Both the position numbers and the translations under genes were made by a program. Below, piece after piece: positions 25,226-33,987 of a stretch of 64,000 nucleotides of DNA. The notes under the pieces were generated by a model. That model did not search any database, was not told where the DNA came from, and saw nothing but the letters and a program-made list of their open reading frames with translations. The DNA is from Aristaeella hokkaidonensis (GTDB lineage: Bacteria; Bacillota; Clostridia; Christensenellales; Aristaeellaceae): assembly GCF_018128945.1 (NCBI RefSeq), contig NZ_CP068393.1, forward strand, positions 124,001-188,000. Reading direction: 5' to 3'. Position 1 is the first letter of the stretch. The number at the start of each line of letters is the position of its first letter.

Positions 25226-27421
25226 ATGATATCAAAGCTAATCAAAAAGCATATTGGTCGAATTGGAACGCTGCTGCTGGCCAGCGTGCTGCTGGCAGTA
25301 CTGCTGGAGTTCCTTCAGATCCACAACCAGCCGCCGGCCTATGAAAATAATTTACAGGTTGTCCAGGAGGCTGACCTGCTGGATTTTTCACAGGCAGAGC
25401 TGACAAACGCTTATCTGGACGGGGGAAGCCTGAAAACCGGCGGGGAAGGAAGCACGATCCTGTTACGTTTTCAGCCTGCCAAAGAACTCTCTTACCTGCA
25501 GATTGAGGCTAAGAAGCATGTTCGTTCTCCCTTTCCGATCAGGGTATACTGGTCCAAAGACGGTGAAACCTTCTCTGAAACAAACATGATCGAAATCCAG
25601 GCGATTCCTGAATCTGTTGCCTGGTCCGGAACCATTCCCGAAGATGAATATGCCGCGCTGAAGATCGAGATGGATAACAAGATGACCATCCGCTTCCTGA
25701 AATGTCGGGCAGAAGTAAAGGAAAAAGTTCCTGTCCGGGAACAGATGCGCCTCTGGCGGATTGGCATAATGATTCCGGGGCTTTTCCTGATCCTGTCTCT
25801 GCTGTGCTGGTTCCGAACCGGAAAGCGTCTGACAGCTGCCGTACAGCAAATGATTTCTTTCCTGAAAGAATCAGGCTGGAGAACGCCGCTCCGTTTCATC
25901 ATTTTTCTGACGCTGAGTTTCCTGGCGTATGTTTTGATCAGATGGCTGATATCCGGTGCCTTTTTCGGAAAGGTGAATGTTCCACAGCAGCTTTTCTGCA
26001 TCCTGGCAGGGTTGACCGCCGGACTGCTCCTTTCTTTTCCCAAAACACTCGGAAGGAAACCGGAAAGGCTGTTTGTGCTGTTCTGCCTGCTTTCCGGCTG
26101 GATGATCCTATATTTATTTCCTAACGATCTGACTGTCAACTGGGACATGGAATATCATTTTGAACAAACACATTTATATTCCTATCTCGGAGAGGAACGG
26201 CTCACAAATCCGGATATGTCAATCATATTTATGGAGGGAAGCCATGATTCCTTTGAATGGGAAGAGCGAATCAAATCCCAGGAATCACAACAGGAACAGT
26301 ATGAACTAGGCGTTTTTTATACAGAACGGAAGGGACTGATGCTGAACAGCATCTATGAAATATTCCCTGCAGCCGGTATGTATATGGGGCGTCTGCTGCA
26401 CTTGTCCTGGCCCTGGACCATGTATTTTGCCAAGCTGTTCAATCTGCTGACCGTTGCCGCATGTGGTTTCTTTGCTATCCGCCGTCTGAAAAACGGCAAA
26501 ATGATTCTGGCCTGTGTAATGCTGATCCCGACAAATATATTCCTGGCCTCTGTTTTCTCTTATGACCACGGCGTTACATCCTTTATGGCTCTCGGACTGA
26601 GTTATTATTTTGCCGAATGGCAGGAAGCAGAGAAGAAGCTAACTTACCGGAATGCCTTTGTCATTCTTGGAAGCCTGACCATTGCTCTGCTCACAAAAGC
26701 ATTCTATGCTCCGGTCCTGCTTTTTACAGCGATTATGCCCCGAGGTAAATGGGCGGAGAGCAGGGAAGAGAAACTTCAATACATTTCAAGGAAAAGATAT
26801 TTTCTTTTCTCAGGCCTTGTTCTGTTGATCAGCCTGATACCATATATTCTGCCGCTGCTCCAGGGTAACGTTGTGACGGATATGAGAGGCGGTACTTCAA
26901 CAACTCCGATGGAACAGATCCGTTTTATTCTGGAAGATCCGTTACGGTACCTCCAGATTATGTTCAATTGCCAAAAAGAGTGTTTTAACCCTGCCAACAG
27001 TGCGGGAATTCTGACGTTCTTTGCATATGAAGGGATTGGCCCGGGATGGCAGGTTCTTTGCGTTCTGCTGGCATTGGTTGCTTTGACGGATAAGAAACCC
27101 TCGGACCGTCTGCTGGAGAGAAAACCGTTTATCCGTATTCTGGGTCTTTTCCTGTTCTATATCAGCACGTGTATTATTTGCTTCTGCCTGTATATTACCT
27201 TTACAGAAGTTGGGGCGTCCTATATAAACGGTGTTCAGTGCAGGTATTTCCTTCCGTTTGTATTTCCGGTACTGATGCTGGCAGCTTCCGGCTTTGCTGC
27301 GAAGATGATCAATGTTGACAGGGAATGGAAGCAACAACTGTATAACGGAATTGCATATTCCGTTTCCCTGATCGTTCTGTTTATCAATATTTATATAAAC
27401 TGTATCAGTAAATTCAGCTGA
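25226..27421 (+). CDS. Large polytopic membrane protein, DUF2142 or GT-C glycosyltransferase-like
   Basis: The chosen start (MISKLIKK) has GGAAGG upstream and opens directly into a transmembrane helix; an earlier in-frame ATG lies inside the previous gene. The 731-residue protein has one N-terminal helix, an extracellular beta-rich domain to about residue 165, and then ten or more transmembrane segments. The loop NWDMEYHFEQTHLYSYLGEE after the fourth or so helix has the acidic/His pattern of GT-C enzymes and DUF2142 proteins, which transfer sugars from lipid-linked donors. That role is inferred. It stands 22 bases after the AlkZ-related gene. Confidence 0.6.
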   Translation: MISKLIKKHIGRIGTLLLASVLLAVLLEFLQIHNQPPAYENNLQVVQEADLLDFSQAELTNAYLDGGSLKTGGEGSTILLRFQPAKELSYLQIEAKKHVRSPFPIRVYWSKDGETFSETNMIEIQAIPESVAWSGTIPEDEYAALKIEMDNKMTIRFLKCRAEVKEKVPVREQMRLWRIGIMIPGLFLILSLLCWFRTGKRLTAAVQQMISFLKESGWRTPLRFIIFLTLSFLAYVLIRWLISGAFFGKVNVPQQLFCILAGLTAGLLLSFPKTLGRKPERLFVLFCLLSGWMILYLFPNDLTVNWDMEYHFEQTHLYSYLGEERLTNPDMSIIFMEGSHDSFEWEERIKSQESQQEQYELGVFYTERKGLMLNSIYEIFPAAGMYMGRLLHLSWPWTMYFAKLFNLLTVAACGFFAIRRLKNGKMILACVMLIPTNIFLASVFSYDHGVTSFMALGLSYYFAEWQEAEKKLTYRNAFVILGSLTIALLTKAFYAPVLLFTAIMPRGKWAESREEKLQYISRKRYFLFSGLVLLISLIPYILPLLQGNVVTDMRGGTSTTPMEQIRFILEDPLRYLQIMFNCQKECFNPANSAGILTFFAYEGIGPGWQVLCVLLALVALTDKKPSDRLLERKPFIRILGLFLFYISTCIICFCLYITFTEVGASYINGVQCRYFLPFVFPVLMLAASGFAAKMINVDREWKQQLYNGIAYSVSLIVLFINIYINCISKFS

Positions 27422-27487
27422 TTGACGACCGGAACAGGGAGTGAAACCCCTTCCTGATTTCAGAAATAAAAAACTGAAATCGCAGTA

Positions 27488-27518
27488 TTGACTCTCACAC
27501 TATGTGAGGGATTAGAGT
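27488..27518 (+). promoter_or_regulatory. MerR-type promoter with 19-bp spacer and dyad operator
   Basis: TTGACT (27488-27493) and TAGAGT (27513-27518) are separated by 19 bases, the over-long spacing typical of MerR-activated promoters. The dyad CTCACA-CTA-TGTGAG fills the spacer. It lies 41 bases before the merR-family gene. Confidence 0.75.
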
Positions 27519-27559
27519 AGTGACGAGCTCAGAAATACCATGCATGGAGGGTAAACCCA

Positions 27560-28363
27560 ATGCTTAAAATCGGAGATTTTTCAAAATTATCCAGAGTAAG
27601 TATCAGAATGCTTCGCCACTATGACGACATCGGACTGCTGAAACCCGCAGAGATTGATCACTTTACCGGATACCGGTATTACCGTGAGGAACAGCTGTTC
27701 ACCATCGGCAGGATCAACGCCCTGAAAGATATGGGCTTCGCACTGGCAGATATTATCCGGATGCTGGAGGTTCATGACGATCCGGAAAAGATGGACGCGT
27801 TCCTGTCCGCAAGGGAAAAGGAACTGTCTGAACTGTCAAAGGAGACGGAGTATAAGCTGATGCTTCTGGAAACAGCCAGGAAACGGCTGAGAGAGGAGCA
27901 GATTATGAAATATGACGTTACAGTAAAAACCATACCTGAAAGATACGCGGCCACGGTGCAGATGGTGGTTCCCCATTATGAGGATGAGGGGAAACTCTGG
28001 GGTATGATGGCGGAGTGCAAAACGCCGCTGATACCCGCGGAACCCTGCCTGGCGGCAGCTGAGTTCCTGGACAAGGAATACAAGGAAGAAAACGTGGAAA
28101 TCAAGGTCTGGATGACCGTGAAGGGCACGTATGAGGATACGGAGCACGTGAAGTTTAAAACCCTTCCGGCGGTCAAGGTAGCCAGCTGCATCATCAAGGG
28201 AAGCTATGACCAGATGGGAGACGCGACGGCTACGGTCGCGTCCTGGATCAATGGAAACGGGTATGAAGTGAACGGACCCATGTTCAATATCTATCATGTG
28301 AGTCCGGCGCAGACACAGAACCCGGAAGAATATGTGACAGAGGTCTGTTTCCCGATCGGATAA
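27560..28363 (+). CDS. MerR-family transcriptional regulator with GyrI-like effector domain
   Basis: The 267-residue protein has a MerR winged helix at residues 1-70 (IGDFSKLSRVSIRMLRHYDDIGLL, then FTGYRYY). A coiled-coil dimerisation helix covers about 75-115, and a C-terminal GyrI/AraC-effector-like domain that binds small molecules covers about 117-267. This is the BmrR/TipA-like layout used to sense drugs or metabolites. The promoter just upstream has the long spacer and internal dyad expected for autoregulation. GGAGGG precedes the ATG. A ProC-like gene follows after 67 bases and a hairpin, and may or may not be a target. Confidence 0.88.
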   Translation: MLKIGDFSKLSRVSIRMLRHYDDIGLLKPAEIDHFTGYRYYREEQLFTIGRINALKDMGFALADIIRMLEVHDDPEKMDAFLSAREKELSELSKETEYKLMLLETARKRLREEQIMKYDVTVKTIPERYAATVQMVVPHYEDEGKLWGMMAECKTPLIPAEPCLAAAEFLDKEYKEENVEIKVWMTVKGTYEDTEHVKFKTLPAVKVASCIIKGSYDQMGDATATVASWINGNGYEVNGPMFNIYHVSPAQTQNPEEYVTEVCFPIG

Positions 28364-28370
28364 ACGGTAT

Positions 28371-28400
28371 GCCAGGAAACTTACGGGTTTCCTGGCCCTT
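28371..28400 (+). terminator. Hairpin between the merR-family gene and the proC-like gene
   Basis: GCCAGGAAAC (28371-28380) pairs with GTTTCCTGGC (28387-28396). The tail CCTTTCC is T-poor, so termination may be partial. Confidence 0.55.
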
Positions 28401-28430
28401 TCCATATCATAAGCAAAGGACAGATGAGAA

Positions 28431-29237
28431 ATGAACACAGGGATTATCGGTTACGGAAGCATGGGAAAGATGCTGCTGGAGAAGTTCTCTGATGCAGGAA
28501 TTGCCCCGGAGAATCTGTATGTTTTCAACCGAACGGAGGAAAAGCTTGCGGGCATCGGAAAAACGGCCACTGTGTGTCACAGCACCAAAGAACTGGCGGC
28601 AGGCTGTGATATCGTTTTTCTCTGTGTTCTGCCTTCCGCCATCAAAGCTGTGCTGGAAGACATCCGGTCGGAAGTAAAGGAAGACTGCCTGCTTGTTTCA
28701 CTGAACGGCAGTGTGACTTTTGAGCAGATGGAGAGAATTGCAAAGCATAAAATGGCGAAAGTGATTCCGAGCGTCACCGCTGAAATTAACAAATCACAGA
28801 CGCTGGTTTGCTATAATGAGCTGGCGAATGCGACGGACAGGAAAACCCTGGAGCTTCTGCTCGGATATATCGGCAATGTGATTGAATTGCCGGAGAGGGA
28901 AATGGGCATGGGGTCCGAACTGGTCAGCTGCATGCCCGGCTTTATCGCGTCAGTTTTCGATGTAATCTGTAAGGCGGCCGGCGAACATACAGAGATCCCA
29001 TATGATCAGGTGGTCCGGATGGTGCTGAATACCATGTGCGCCACGGGAGAACTGATGCTGAAAAAGGGAATGTCCTTTGACAAGGTTGTGGCCAGGGTGG
29101 CTACAAAGGGAGGAATTACCGAGGAGGGAACCAGGGTAATCTATGAACAGTTCCCGGGAACCGCTGATCAGCTGTTTGAAAAAACGCTGGTCAAAAGAAA
29201 ACTGACGGCAGAATGCGCCGAAGATTACTTCAGGTAA
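28431..29237 (+). CDS. proC: Pyrroline-5-carboxylate reductase family protein
   Basis: The 268-residue protein starts with a Rossmann nucleotide-binding motif (GIIGYGSMGKM, residues 4-14). It continues with the P5CR pattern: VFNRTEEK, FLCVLPSAIKAVLEDI, VIPSVTAEINKS and a C-terminal helical dimerisation domain with ATKGGITEEG, matching the ProC TxGG-T signature. ProC reduces pyrroline-5-carboxylate to proline with NAD(P)H. The sequence diverges from canonical ProC in the substrate region (MPSVTAE... in place of MPN), so a related imino-acid reductase cannot be excluded. AAAGGAC precedes the start. Confidence 0.72.
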   Translation: MNTGIIGYGSMGKMLLEKFSDAGIAPENLYVFNRTEEKLAGIGKTATVCHSTKELAAGCDIVFLCVLPSAIKAVLEDIRSEVKEDCLLVSLNGSVTFEQMERIAKHKMAKVIPSVTAEINKSQTLVCYNELANATDRKTLELLLGYIGNVIELPEREMGMGSELVSCMPGFIASVFDVICKAAGEHTEIPYDQVVRMVLNTMCATGELMLKKGMSFDKVVARVATKGGITEEGTRVIYEQFPGTADQLFEKTLVKRKLTAECAEDYFR

Positions 29238-29290
29238 ATGGAAACGGGGAAGGAATGATGCCTTCCTCGTGTTTTATCCTGCATTGTTTA

Positions 29291-29761
29291 TTATTCCGGC
29301 TGCTTGCAGACGTCCACCCATTCCAGGAACCCGCTGCATTTCTCCAATTCCGGAATGGTAAGCTTTACGCCGCTGTGATCATTACCCACAGCAGGATAGA
29401 CGATCTCATGCCGGCGGAGACTTTCATCCAGATAGACGCTGATACCCTCATTTGCACCAAAGGGGCATACACCGCCGATGGCATGTCCGATGAGGGACTC
29501 CACCAGATCCGCAGGGATCATTTTTGCCTTGCAGCCAAAGCGATCTTTATACTTCCGGTTGTCAATGCGGGCTGTGCCGTCCGCCAGGATCAGCACGGGC
29601 TGATCTTCCTGCAGGAAGGAAAGGGTTTTCGCGATCATTGCTTCCTCACAGCCAATGGCTTGTGCCGCTTCCGCGACGGTGGCGCTGCTGTGCTCCGTTA
29701 CAATGATTTTGTCTCCCAGGCCGAAGCCTTCAAGGTATGCTTTCGCTTTCTCAAATGCCAT
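29291..29761 (-). CDS. YbaK/EbsC-family aminoacyl-tRNA deacylase-like protein
   Basis: The 156-residue product has the YbaK/ProX fold pattern: TVAEAAQAIGCEEAMIAKTL, the lysine-containing core and the GHAIGGVCPFG motif near residue 90. Proteins of this family remove mischarged amino acids such as Cys or Ala from tRNA-Pro in trans. Which substrate applies cannot be read from the sequence. It is convergent with the proC-like gene and 27 bases downstream of the 2H phosphoesterase gene, probably cotranscribed with it. The ribosome-binding site (AGGGAT) is weak. Confidence 0.85.
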   Translation of the reverse strand: MAFEKAKAYLEGFGLGDKIIVTEHSSATVAEAAQAIGCEEAMIAKTLSFLQEDQPVLILADGTARIDNRKYKDRFGCKAKMIPADLVESLIGHAIGGVCPFGANEGISVYLDESLRRHEIVYPAVGNDHSGVKLTIPELEKCSGFLEWVDVCKQPE

Positions 29762-29788
29762 GATTCATCAATCCCTGTTTGTTTTATA

Positions 29789-30295
29789 TCAGTCTGCAAG
29801 CCGCACAGAAAGGATATGTCTCGTCGGCCAGAATTCGTATAAATGCAGAACCGCAACTTTTCCACTGAAAGATCTGAATTCTGTCAGCACAGACTGGGTT
29901 GCTTCCTGAATGACAGCCGGTTTATCGATCAGCATGGTGGTATGGGGAGACCAGCTGAACTGATCCCTGTTATCGCTGAATTCAGCCTTCAATGCCAGCA
30001 TCTCCCTGCTGACTTCCGGGGCGACAAACAGGACGTCGTTTTCCGGCAGACGGAAGAGTCCGACGTGATTAAACGCTGTATCAAAAGCCCTGTGCGTTTC
30101 CGCAATCTTTTCCAGACGGTTTTTCAGTTCGTCTTCCTGTTCGACCGCATAGGAACCCATGGTGAAATGCATGGGAATATCCTTGGTCTGCAGGCCGGAA
30201 AAGCCCTGATCATACAGTTTGTTCTGGAGGCCGGAAAGAATTTCTTCGGTCCGGTCATCATACCCTGCGAGTATATACAGTGCCTTCTCTGCCAT
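29789..30295 (-). CDS. 2H phosphoesterase (2'-5' RNA ligase-like)
   Basis: The start at MAEKALY has GAGGAT upstream and is preferred to an ATG eight codons earlier. The 168-residue protein carries the two HxT motifs of the 2H superfamily: HFT at residues 43-45 and HTT at 118-120, about 75 residues apart as usual. These enzymes hydrolyse 2',3'-cyclic or 2'-5' phosphodiester bonds or related cyclic phosphates. The physiological substrate is unknown. It leads the small minus-strand unit with the YbaK-like gene. Confidence 0.82.
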   Translation of the reverse strand: MAEKALYILAGYDDRTEEILSGLQNKLYDQGFSGLQTKDIPMHFTMGSYAVEQEDELKNRLEKIAETHRAFDTAFNHVGLFRLPENDVLFVAPEVSREMLALKAEFSDNRDQFSWSPHTTMLIDKPAVIQEATQSVLTEFRSFSGKVAVLHLYEFWPTRHILSVRLAD

Positions 30296-30457
30296 GGTGT
30301 TATCCTCAGTCTTTTTCAATCCAGCCTGATTCTTCAGACTTAACAGTATTCAGGATACAATCTTATCACGAAAAATGTAAAACACAAGCGTAAAGGGCAT
30401 AACAGGTTGTCCAGGGACAGGTTTACAGACAAAAACAAGGATAATACATTTCGCCTA

Positions 30458-30486
30458 TTGACATGATAGGTTTTGGATGATAATAT
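30458..30486 (+). promoter_or_regulatory. Promoter of the leader-controlled amino-acid ABC transporter operon
   Basis: TTGACA (30458-30463) and TAATAT (30481-30486) are separated by 17 bases. A short dyad CCTAT-7-ATAGG (30454-30470) overlaps the -35 and could be an operator. Confidence 0.8.
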
Positions 30487-30537
30487 ACCGACAAGCTTCT
30501 GAAAGAGAGCTGTAAGAAAAGGAAAGGAGGCGCGGAC

Positions 30538-30651
30538 ATGTTCACAGAGAAGAAGAACCAGGTGCAGGATACAATGTGTCGAATGCTGATCTCCCGGGCA
30601 GGCAAAAAAGCAGTCAGGGCGTTGGCATGTATGTGTTCGCGCTGTCGATAA
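30538..30651 (+). CDS. Cysteine-rich leader peptide, 37 codons
   Basis: An ATG with the strong site AAGGAGG 8 bases upstream opens a 37-codon frame. Its product ends ACMCSRCR, with Cys codons (TGT) at 30577, 30628, 30634 and 30643, three of them in the last seven codons. It sits between the promoter at 30458 and a terminator at 30683-30717, upstream of an amino-acid ABC transporter. Clustered codons for one amino acid before an antiterminator/terminator pair are the hallmark of ribosome-mediated attenuation. The peptide itself probably has no function. That cysteine is the sensed amino acid is an inference from the codons. Confidence 0.7.
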   Translation: MFTEKKNQVQDTMCRMLISRAGKKAVRALACMCSRCR

Positions 30652-30717
30652 CCGCCAACTGGTTTTATGCGGAGACTGTTCTGCCCGGGAGCTTCAGAAA
30701 ACTACCGGGCTTTTTTC
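30591..30717 (+). promoter_or_regulatory. Transcription attenuator: mutually exclusive antiterminator and terminator hairpins
   Basis: CTCCCGGGCAG (30591-30601) is the exact reverse complement of CTGCCCGGGAG (30681-30691), and the pairing extends through CAGTC (30611-30615) with GACTG (30674-30678). The second arm also contains GCCCGG (30683-30688), which pairs with CCGGGC (30705-30710) before a T6 tract to form a terminator. The two structures cannot form together. An inner stem GTTGGC/GCCAAC (30621-30626 with 30654-30659) spans the cysteine codons of the leader ORF. Confidence 0.75.
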
Positions 30718-30772
30718 TTTCATGAAACCATCAACAGGAAAAAGATACAAAAAAGAAAGAAGGACAATTGTT

Positions 30773-31681
30773 ATGAAAAAGTTGATTTCCCTGATTCTGG
30801 TGCTTATACTGACCCTGGCTGCGGTTTCCGCTGCCCTGGCTGAAGAAACTGCTGCAACTCCTATCGACAAGGAAGCTTTTGACGCCCTGCTGGCAGCAGG
30901 TCCCGTCGCTTCCGATGAAGCCATTGCCGCCAGCACCTGGGCCACAAAGGTGAAGGAAGCCGGAATTCTTCGTGTAGGCGGAACCCGGACCTCCTTCCTT
31001 TTCAGCCAGCTGGACGAAACAGATAACGGTATCCGCGGATTTGACGCGGCACTGTATCAGCTGCTGGCCAGGTACATTCTGGGCGATGCCGGAAAGTTTG
31101 AACTGACCCAGGTCACCTCTTCCACGCGGGAATCTGTGCTGACTGAAGATCAGGTGGATGCGGTTTTCGCAACCTACTCCATTACTCCTTCCCGCCAGGA
31201 AGTGATTTCTTTTGCCGGTCCATACTACACTTCCCAGCAGGCAATCCTGGTGAAAGCCGGAAACGCGGAGATTACCGGAGTGGACGGACTGGCAGGAAAG
31301 ATCGTTGCCACACAGGCAGGATCCACGGGACCGAGCATTCTTGCCGAATACGCGCCTGAAGCAGACGTCCAGGAGTTTGAAGATGACATCTCTGCCCGCA
31401 CTGCCGTTGAGCAGGGCCGTGCAGACGCTTATGTGACAGACTATACCCTGATCCTGAATTCCATCGTGAAGAATCCCGGTGTATACGCAGTGGCCGGAGA
31501 CGTGTTTGGCCCGATTGATCCCTACGGCATCGGACTTCCCAAGGATTCTGACGGCGTGGCGTTTGTCAATGATTTCCTGAAGACGATTGTTGAAGACGGA
31601 ACCTGGGCAAAGATCTGGAAGATCACCCTGGGTGACCGCACCGGTATTGAAACCGCTCCGGAAGCTCCGGCGATCGACTAA
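30773..31681 (+). CDS. Family 3 solute-binding protein of a polar amino-acid ABC transporter
   Basis: The ATG of MKKLISLI has AGAAGGA upstream and begins a signal peptide ending ALAEE; an earlier in-frame ATG lies in the terminator tail. The 302-residue protein has the SBP_bac_3 layout: LRVGGTRTSFLF, GFDAALYQLLARYILG, DAVFATYSITPSRQEVISFA and GKIVATQAGST. It resembles the GluB-type binding proteins that work with GluC- and GluD-like permeases, and both permease genes follow. Ligand is unknown; the cysteine leader upstream points to cysteine, cystine or a related amino acid. A hairpin after the stop probably lowers expression of the later genes. Confidence 0.85.
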   Translation: MKKLISLILVLILTLAAVSAALAEETAATPIDKEAFDALLAAGPVASDEAIAASTWATKVKEAGILRVGGTRTSFLFSQLDETDNGIRGFDAALYQLLARYILGDAGKFELTQVTSSTRESVLTEDQVDAVFATYSITPSRQEVISFAGPYYTSQQAILVKAGNAEITGVDGLAGKIVATQAGSTGPSILAEYAPEADVQEFEDDISARTAVEQGRADAYVTDYTLILNSIVKNPGVYAVAGDVFGPIDPYGIGLPKDSDGVAFVNDFLKTIVEDGTWAKIWKITLGDRTGIETAPEAPAID

Positions 31682-31708
31682 ATCCTCTGTCTGACAGATA
31701 ATCAATCC

Positions 31709-31741
31709 GGCCTCAGGACAACTGCCCTGAGGCCCTCTTTT
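31709..31741 (+). terminator. Partial terminator between binding-protein and permease genes
   Basis: GGCCTCAGG (31709-31717) pairs with CCTGAGGCC (31726-31734), followed by CTCTTTT. Its place inside the operon suggests a way of making more binding protein than permease. Confidence 0.75.
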
Positions 31742-31754
31742 CCGGGAGACATTT

Positions 31755-32414
31755 ATGAGCATACAGGCACTGCTGACTGAATACGGAGACAAATATCTTC
31801 AGGCGCTTCTGACCACATGGCGCCTGACTGCGATCTCCTTTGCCGCGGCATTTCTGATCGGTGTTGTGGTTACCGTGCTGCGGGTGTGCCCCATCAGGCC
31901 TTTGCGCCTCTTCGGGGATTTTTATGTTCAGATATTCAGGAATATTCCCGGTGCAGCACTGCTTATACTGCTGGTATACGCGCTTCCATATCTTCAGGTC
32001 GTACTTCCGTATGATGTATGCGTCATTACAGCAACAATCCTGATTCCATCCGCTTTCTGTTCCGAACACCTGATGAGCGGAATGAATACGATCGCACCGG
32101 GGCAGATCGAAGCCGCAAGGGCTCTCGGTCTGACCTTTTTTCAGATGATCCGCAGAATCATTATCCCGCAGGCACTCCGTTCCACAGTGCTTCCAATGAC
32201 CAACCTGCTTGTTGCCACCATGCTGACCACTTCCCTGGCGTCCCAGGTACCGATGCGTCCTCATGATCTGACAGGGATTGTGTCGTATATCAATACCCGT
32301 GCTGCCGGAGGTGTGACTGCGTTTGTCATTTCGGCAGTGCTTTATTGTGCTACGGCACTGGTGATCGGACGGGTGGGCAGCCTGATTGACAGAAAAGTGA
32401 GGATCCTCAGATGA
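31755..32414 (+). CDS. Amino-acid ABC transporter permease (GluC/HisM type)
   Basis: The 219-residue membrane protein has about five transmembrane helices and the permease EAA loop: GQIEAARALGLTFFQMIRRIIIPQAL, split over residues about 113-138. This loop couples to the ATPase. It forms the membrane channel with the second permease, whose gene overlaps it by 4 bases (ATGA). GGGAG precedes the ATG. The N-terminal TWRLTAISFAAAFLIG segment is typical of HisMQ-family permeases for polar amino acids. Confidence 0.9.
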   Translation: MSIQALLTEYGDKYLQALLTTWRLTAISFAAAFLIGVVVTVLRVCPIRPLRLFGDFYVQIFRNIPGAALLILLVYALPYLQVVLPYDVCVITATILIPSAFCSEHLMSGMNTIAPGQIEAARALGLTFFQMIRRIIIPQALRSTVLPMTNLLVATMLTTSLASQVPMRPHDLTGIVSYINTRAAGGVTAFVISAVLYCATALVIGRVGSLIDRKVRILR

Positions 32415-33241
32415 CGCGTACTTCGATCCGGGATATGCTGTATGAAGCGCCTGGCCCGAAGGCGCAAAGACGAATCCGTTTATTCACTGTGCTGGCACTG
32501 CTTCTGCTGGCAGCGTTTCTTGCTGTGATTATCCGACAGTTTACAGTGACCGGGCAGTTTGCTGAAAAATACTGGGCCTTTTTTACCAAACTGACAACCT
32601 GGCGCTTTCTGGGAGAAGGTCTGCTGACCACCCTGGAGGCAGCACTGACAGGCTCGCTGATTGCTTTTGCTCTTGGATTTCTGCTGATGAGGGGGAAGCT
32701 GCGCAGGAATCCTGTTATTCGGACTGTGAGTACCGCTCTGATTGAATTTACCCGTGGAGTACCAACCCTGCTTTTTATCTATTTCTTCTTCCTTGTGGTG
32801 CCCAAAACCGGATGGAAACCGAGTGCTTTCTGGAAGATTACACTTCCCTGTGCTATTTCTGCCTGCGGTGTTGTAGCGGAAGCCCTGCGCTCCGGCGTCA
32901 ATGCTGTACCGAAGGGACAGACGGAAGCAGCGCTTTCCTTGGGACTGACTGAGACACGGCTTTTCTATAGAGTGGTTTTTCCCCAGGCCTTCCGGTTTGT
33001 GATCCCGTCTTTGATTGCAGAACTGGTAATCGTGCTGAAGGATACAACATTTGCCTACATTGTTACCTGCGCCGACCTGATGCAGAACGCAAAAGTCCTG
33101 ATCTCCAATTATGACGCGATGCTTTCTGTATATCTGGTTGTTGCTGTGATTTATATCCTGATCAATTATATGCTGAATAAGGTTTCCGACCGCCTGGCGC
33201 TGAAGCTCAGACGGACACCGGCAGAAGGGAGCAAAGCATGA
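32411..33241 (+). CDS. Amino-acid ABC transporter permease (GluD type)
   Basis: The 276-residue protein is the second channel subunit. It has an N-terminal cytoplasmic extension of about 25 residues, one extra N-terminal helix, and the coupling loop [26 protein letters not shown] near residues 177-202. The overlap by ATGA with the preceding and following genes indicates tight translational coupling in the transporter operon. The longer form with an N-terminal helix matches GluD of the glutamate-type systems. Confidence 0.9.
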   Translation: MTRTSIRDMLYEAPGPKAQRRIRLFTVLALLLLAAFLAVIIRQFTVTGQFAEKYWAFFTKLTTWRFLGEGLLTTLEAALTGSLIAFALGFLLMRGKLRRNPVIRTVSTALIEFTRGVPTLLFIYFFFLVVPKTGWKPSAFWKITLPCAISACGVVAEALRSGVNAVPKGQTEAALSLGLTETRLFYRVVFPQAFRFVIPSLIAELVIVLKDTTFAYIVTCADLMQNAKVLISNYDAMLSVYLVVAVIYILINYMLNKVSDRLALKLRRTPAEGSKA

Positions 33242-33987
33242 GTCAGTCAGAAATGCCTGTGATTGAACTGAAAAATGTGAATAAGCATTATGGAGAACTG
33301 CACGTTCTGAAAGACGTATCGCTGAGTGTCAGACAGGGAGAAGTTGTGGTGATTATCGGACCATCCGGTTCCGGAAAATCAACACTGTGCCGTACGATTA
33401 ACCGCCTGGAAACCATTGACAGCGGAGAAATCCTCATTGAGGGAGAACCACTTCCTCAGGAAGGAAAGAAACTGGCTGGGCTTCGATCCAGAATCGGGAT
33501 GGTTTTTCAATCCTTCAATCTTTTCGCACATATGAGTATACTGGACAATGTTACGCTTGCACCGACAGATGTACTGAAAGTTCCCCGTAAGAAAGCACAG
33601 GCGGAGGCAATGAAACTGCTGGAACGGGTCGGAGTGGCCGACCAGGCGAACAAGGTGCCTGCCCAGCTGTCCGGCGGTCAGCAGCAGCGTGCTGCCATAG
33701 CAAGGGCGCTGGCGATGCATCCGAAAGCCATGCTGTTCGATGAACCGACCAGCGCACTGGATCCGGAAATGATCGGCGAAGTGCTGAACGTGATGACAGA
33801 GCTCGCGTCAGAAGGTATGACTATGCTGATTGTGACACATGAAATGAACTTTGCACGCCAGGTGGCAGACCGTGTCATTTTTATGGATGACGGAAAGATT
33901 GTTGAGGAGAATACGCCTGAAGAGTTTTTCGAGCATCCGGTATCAGAACGGGCACAGAATTTCCTGAGCACAATCAGGAATCATTGA
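33238..33987 (+). CDS. Amino-acid ABC transporter ATP-binding protein (GlnQ/GluA type)
   Basis: The 249-residue ATPase powers the transporter encoded just upstream. It has Walker [10 protein letters not shown] (41-49), the Q-loop, the signature LSGGQQQR, Walker [15 protein letters not shown] and the switch His in VTHEMNFA. The start overlaps the preceding permease stop as ATGA. Its stop overlaps the 3' end of the convergent GATase-like gene by 7 bases, so there is no room for a terminator between them. Confidence 0.93.
   Translation: MSQSEMPVIELKNVNKHYGELHVLKDVSLSVRQGEVVVIIGPSGSGKSTLCRTINRLETIDSGEILIEGEPLPQEGKKLAGLRSRIGMVFQSFNLFAHMSILDNVTLAPTDVLKVPRKKAQAEAMKLLERVGVADQANKVPAQLSGGQQQRAAIARALAMHPKAMLFDEPTSALDPEMIGEVLNVMTELASEGMTMLIVTHEMNFARQVADRVIFMDDGKIVEENTPEEFFEHPVSERAQNFLSTIRNH

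Noticed and set aside
30490-30720. SAM riboswitch or T-box as the control element before the amino-acid transporter
   Set aside because: No T-box TGGNACCGCG-type sequence and no SAM-I core; a leader ORF with competing hairpins explains the region better.
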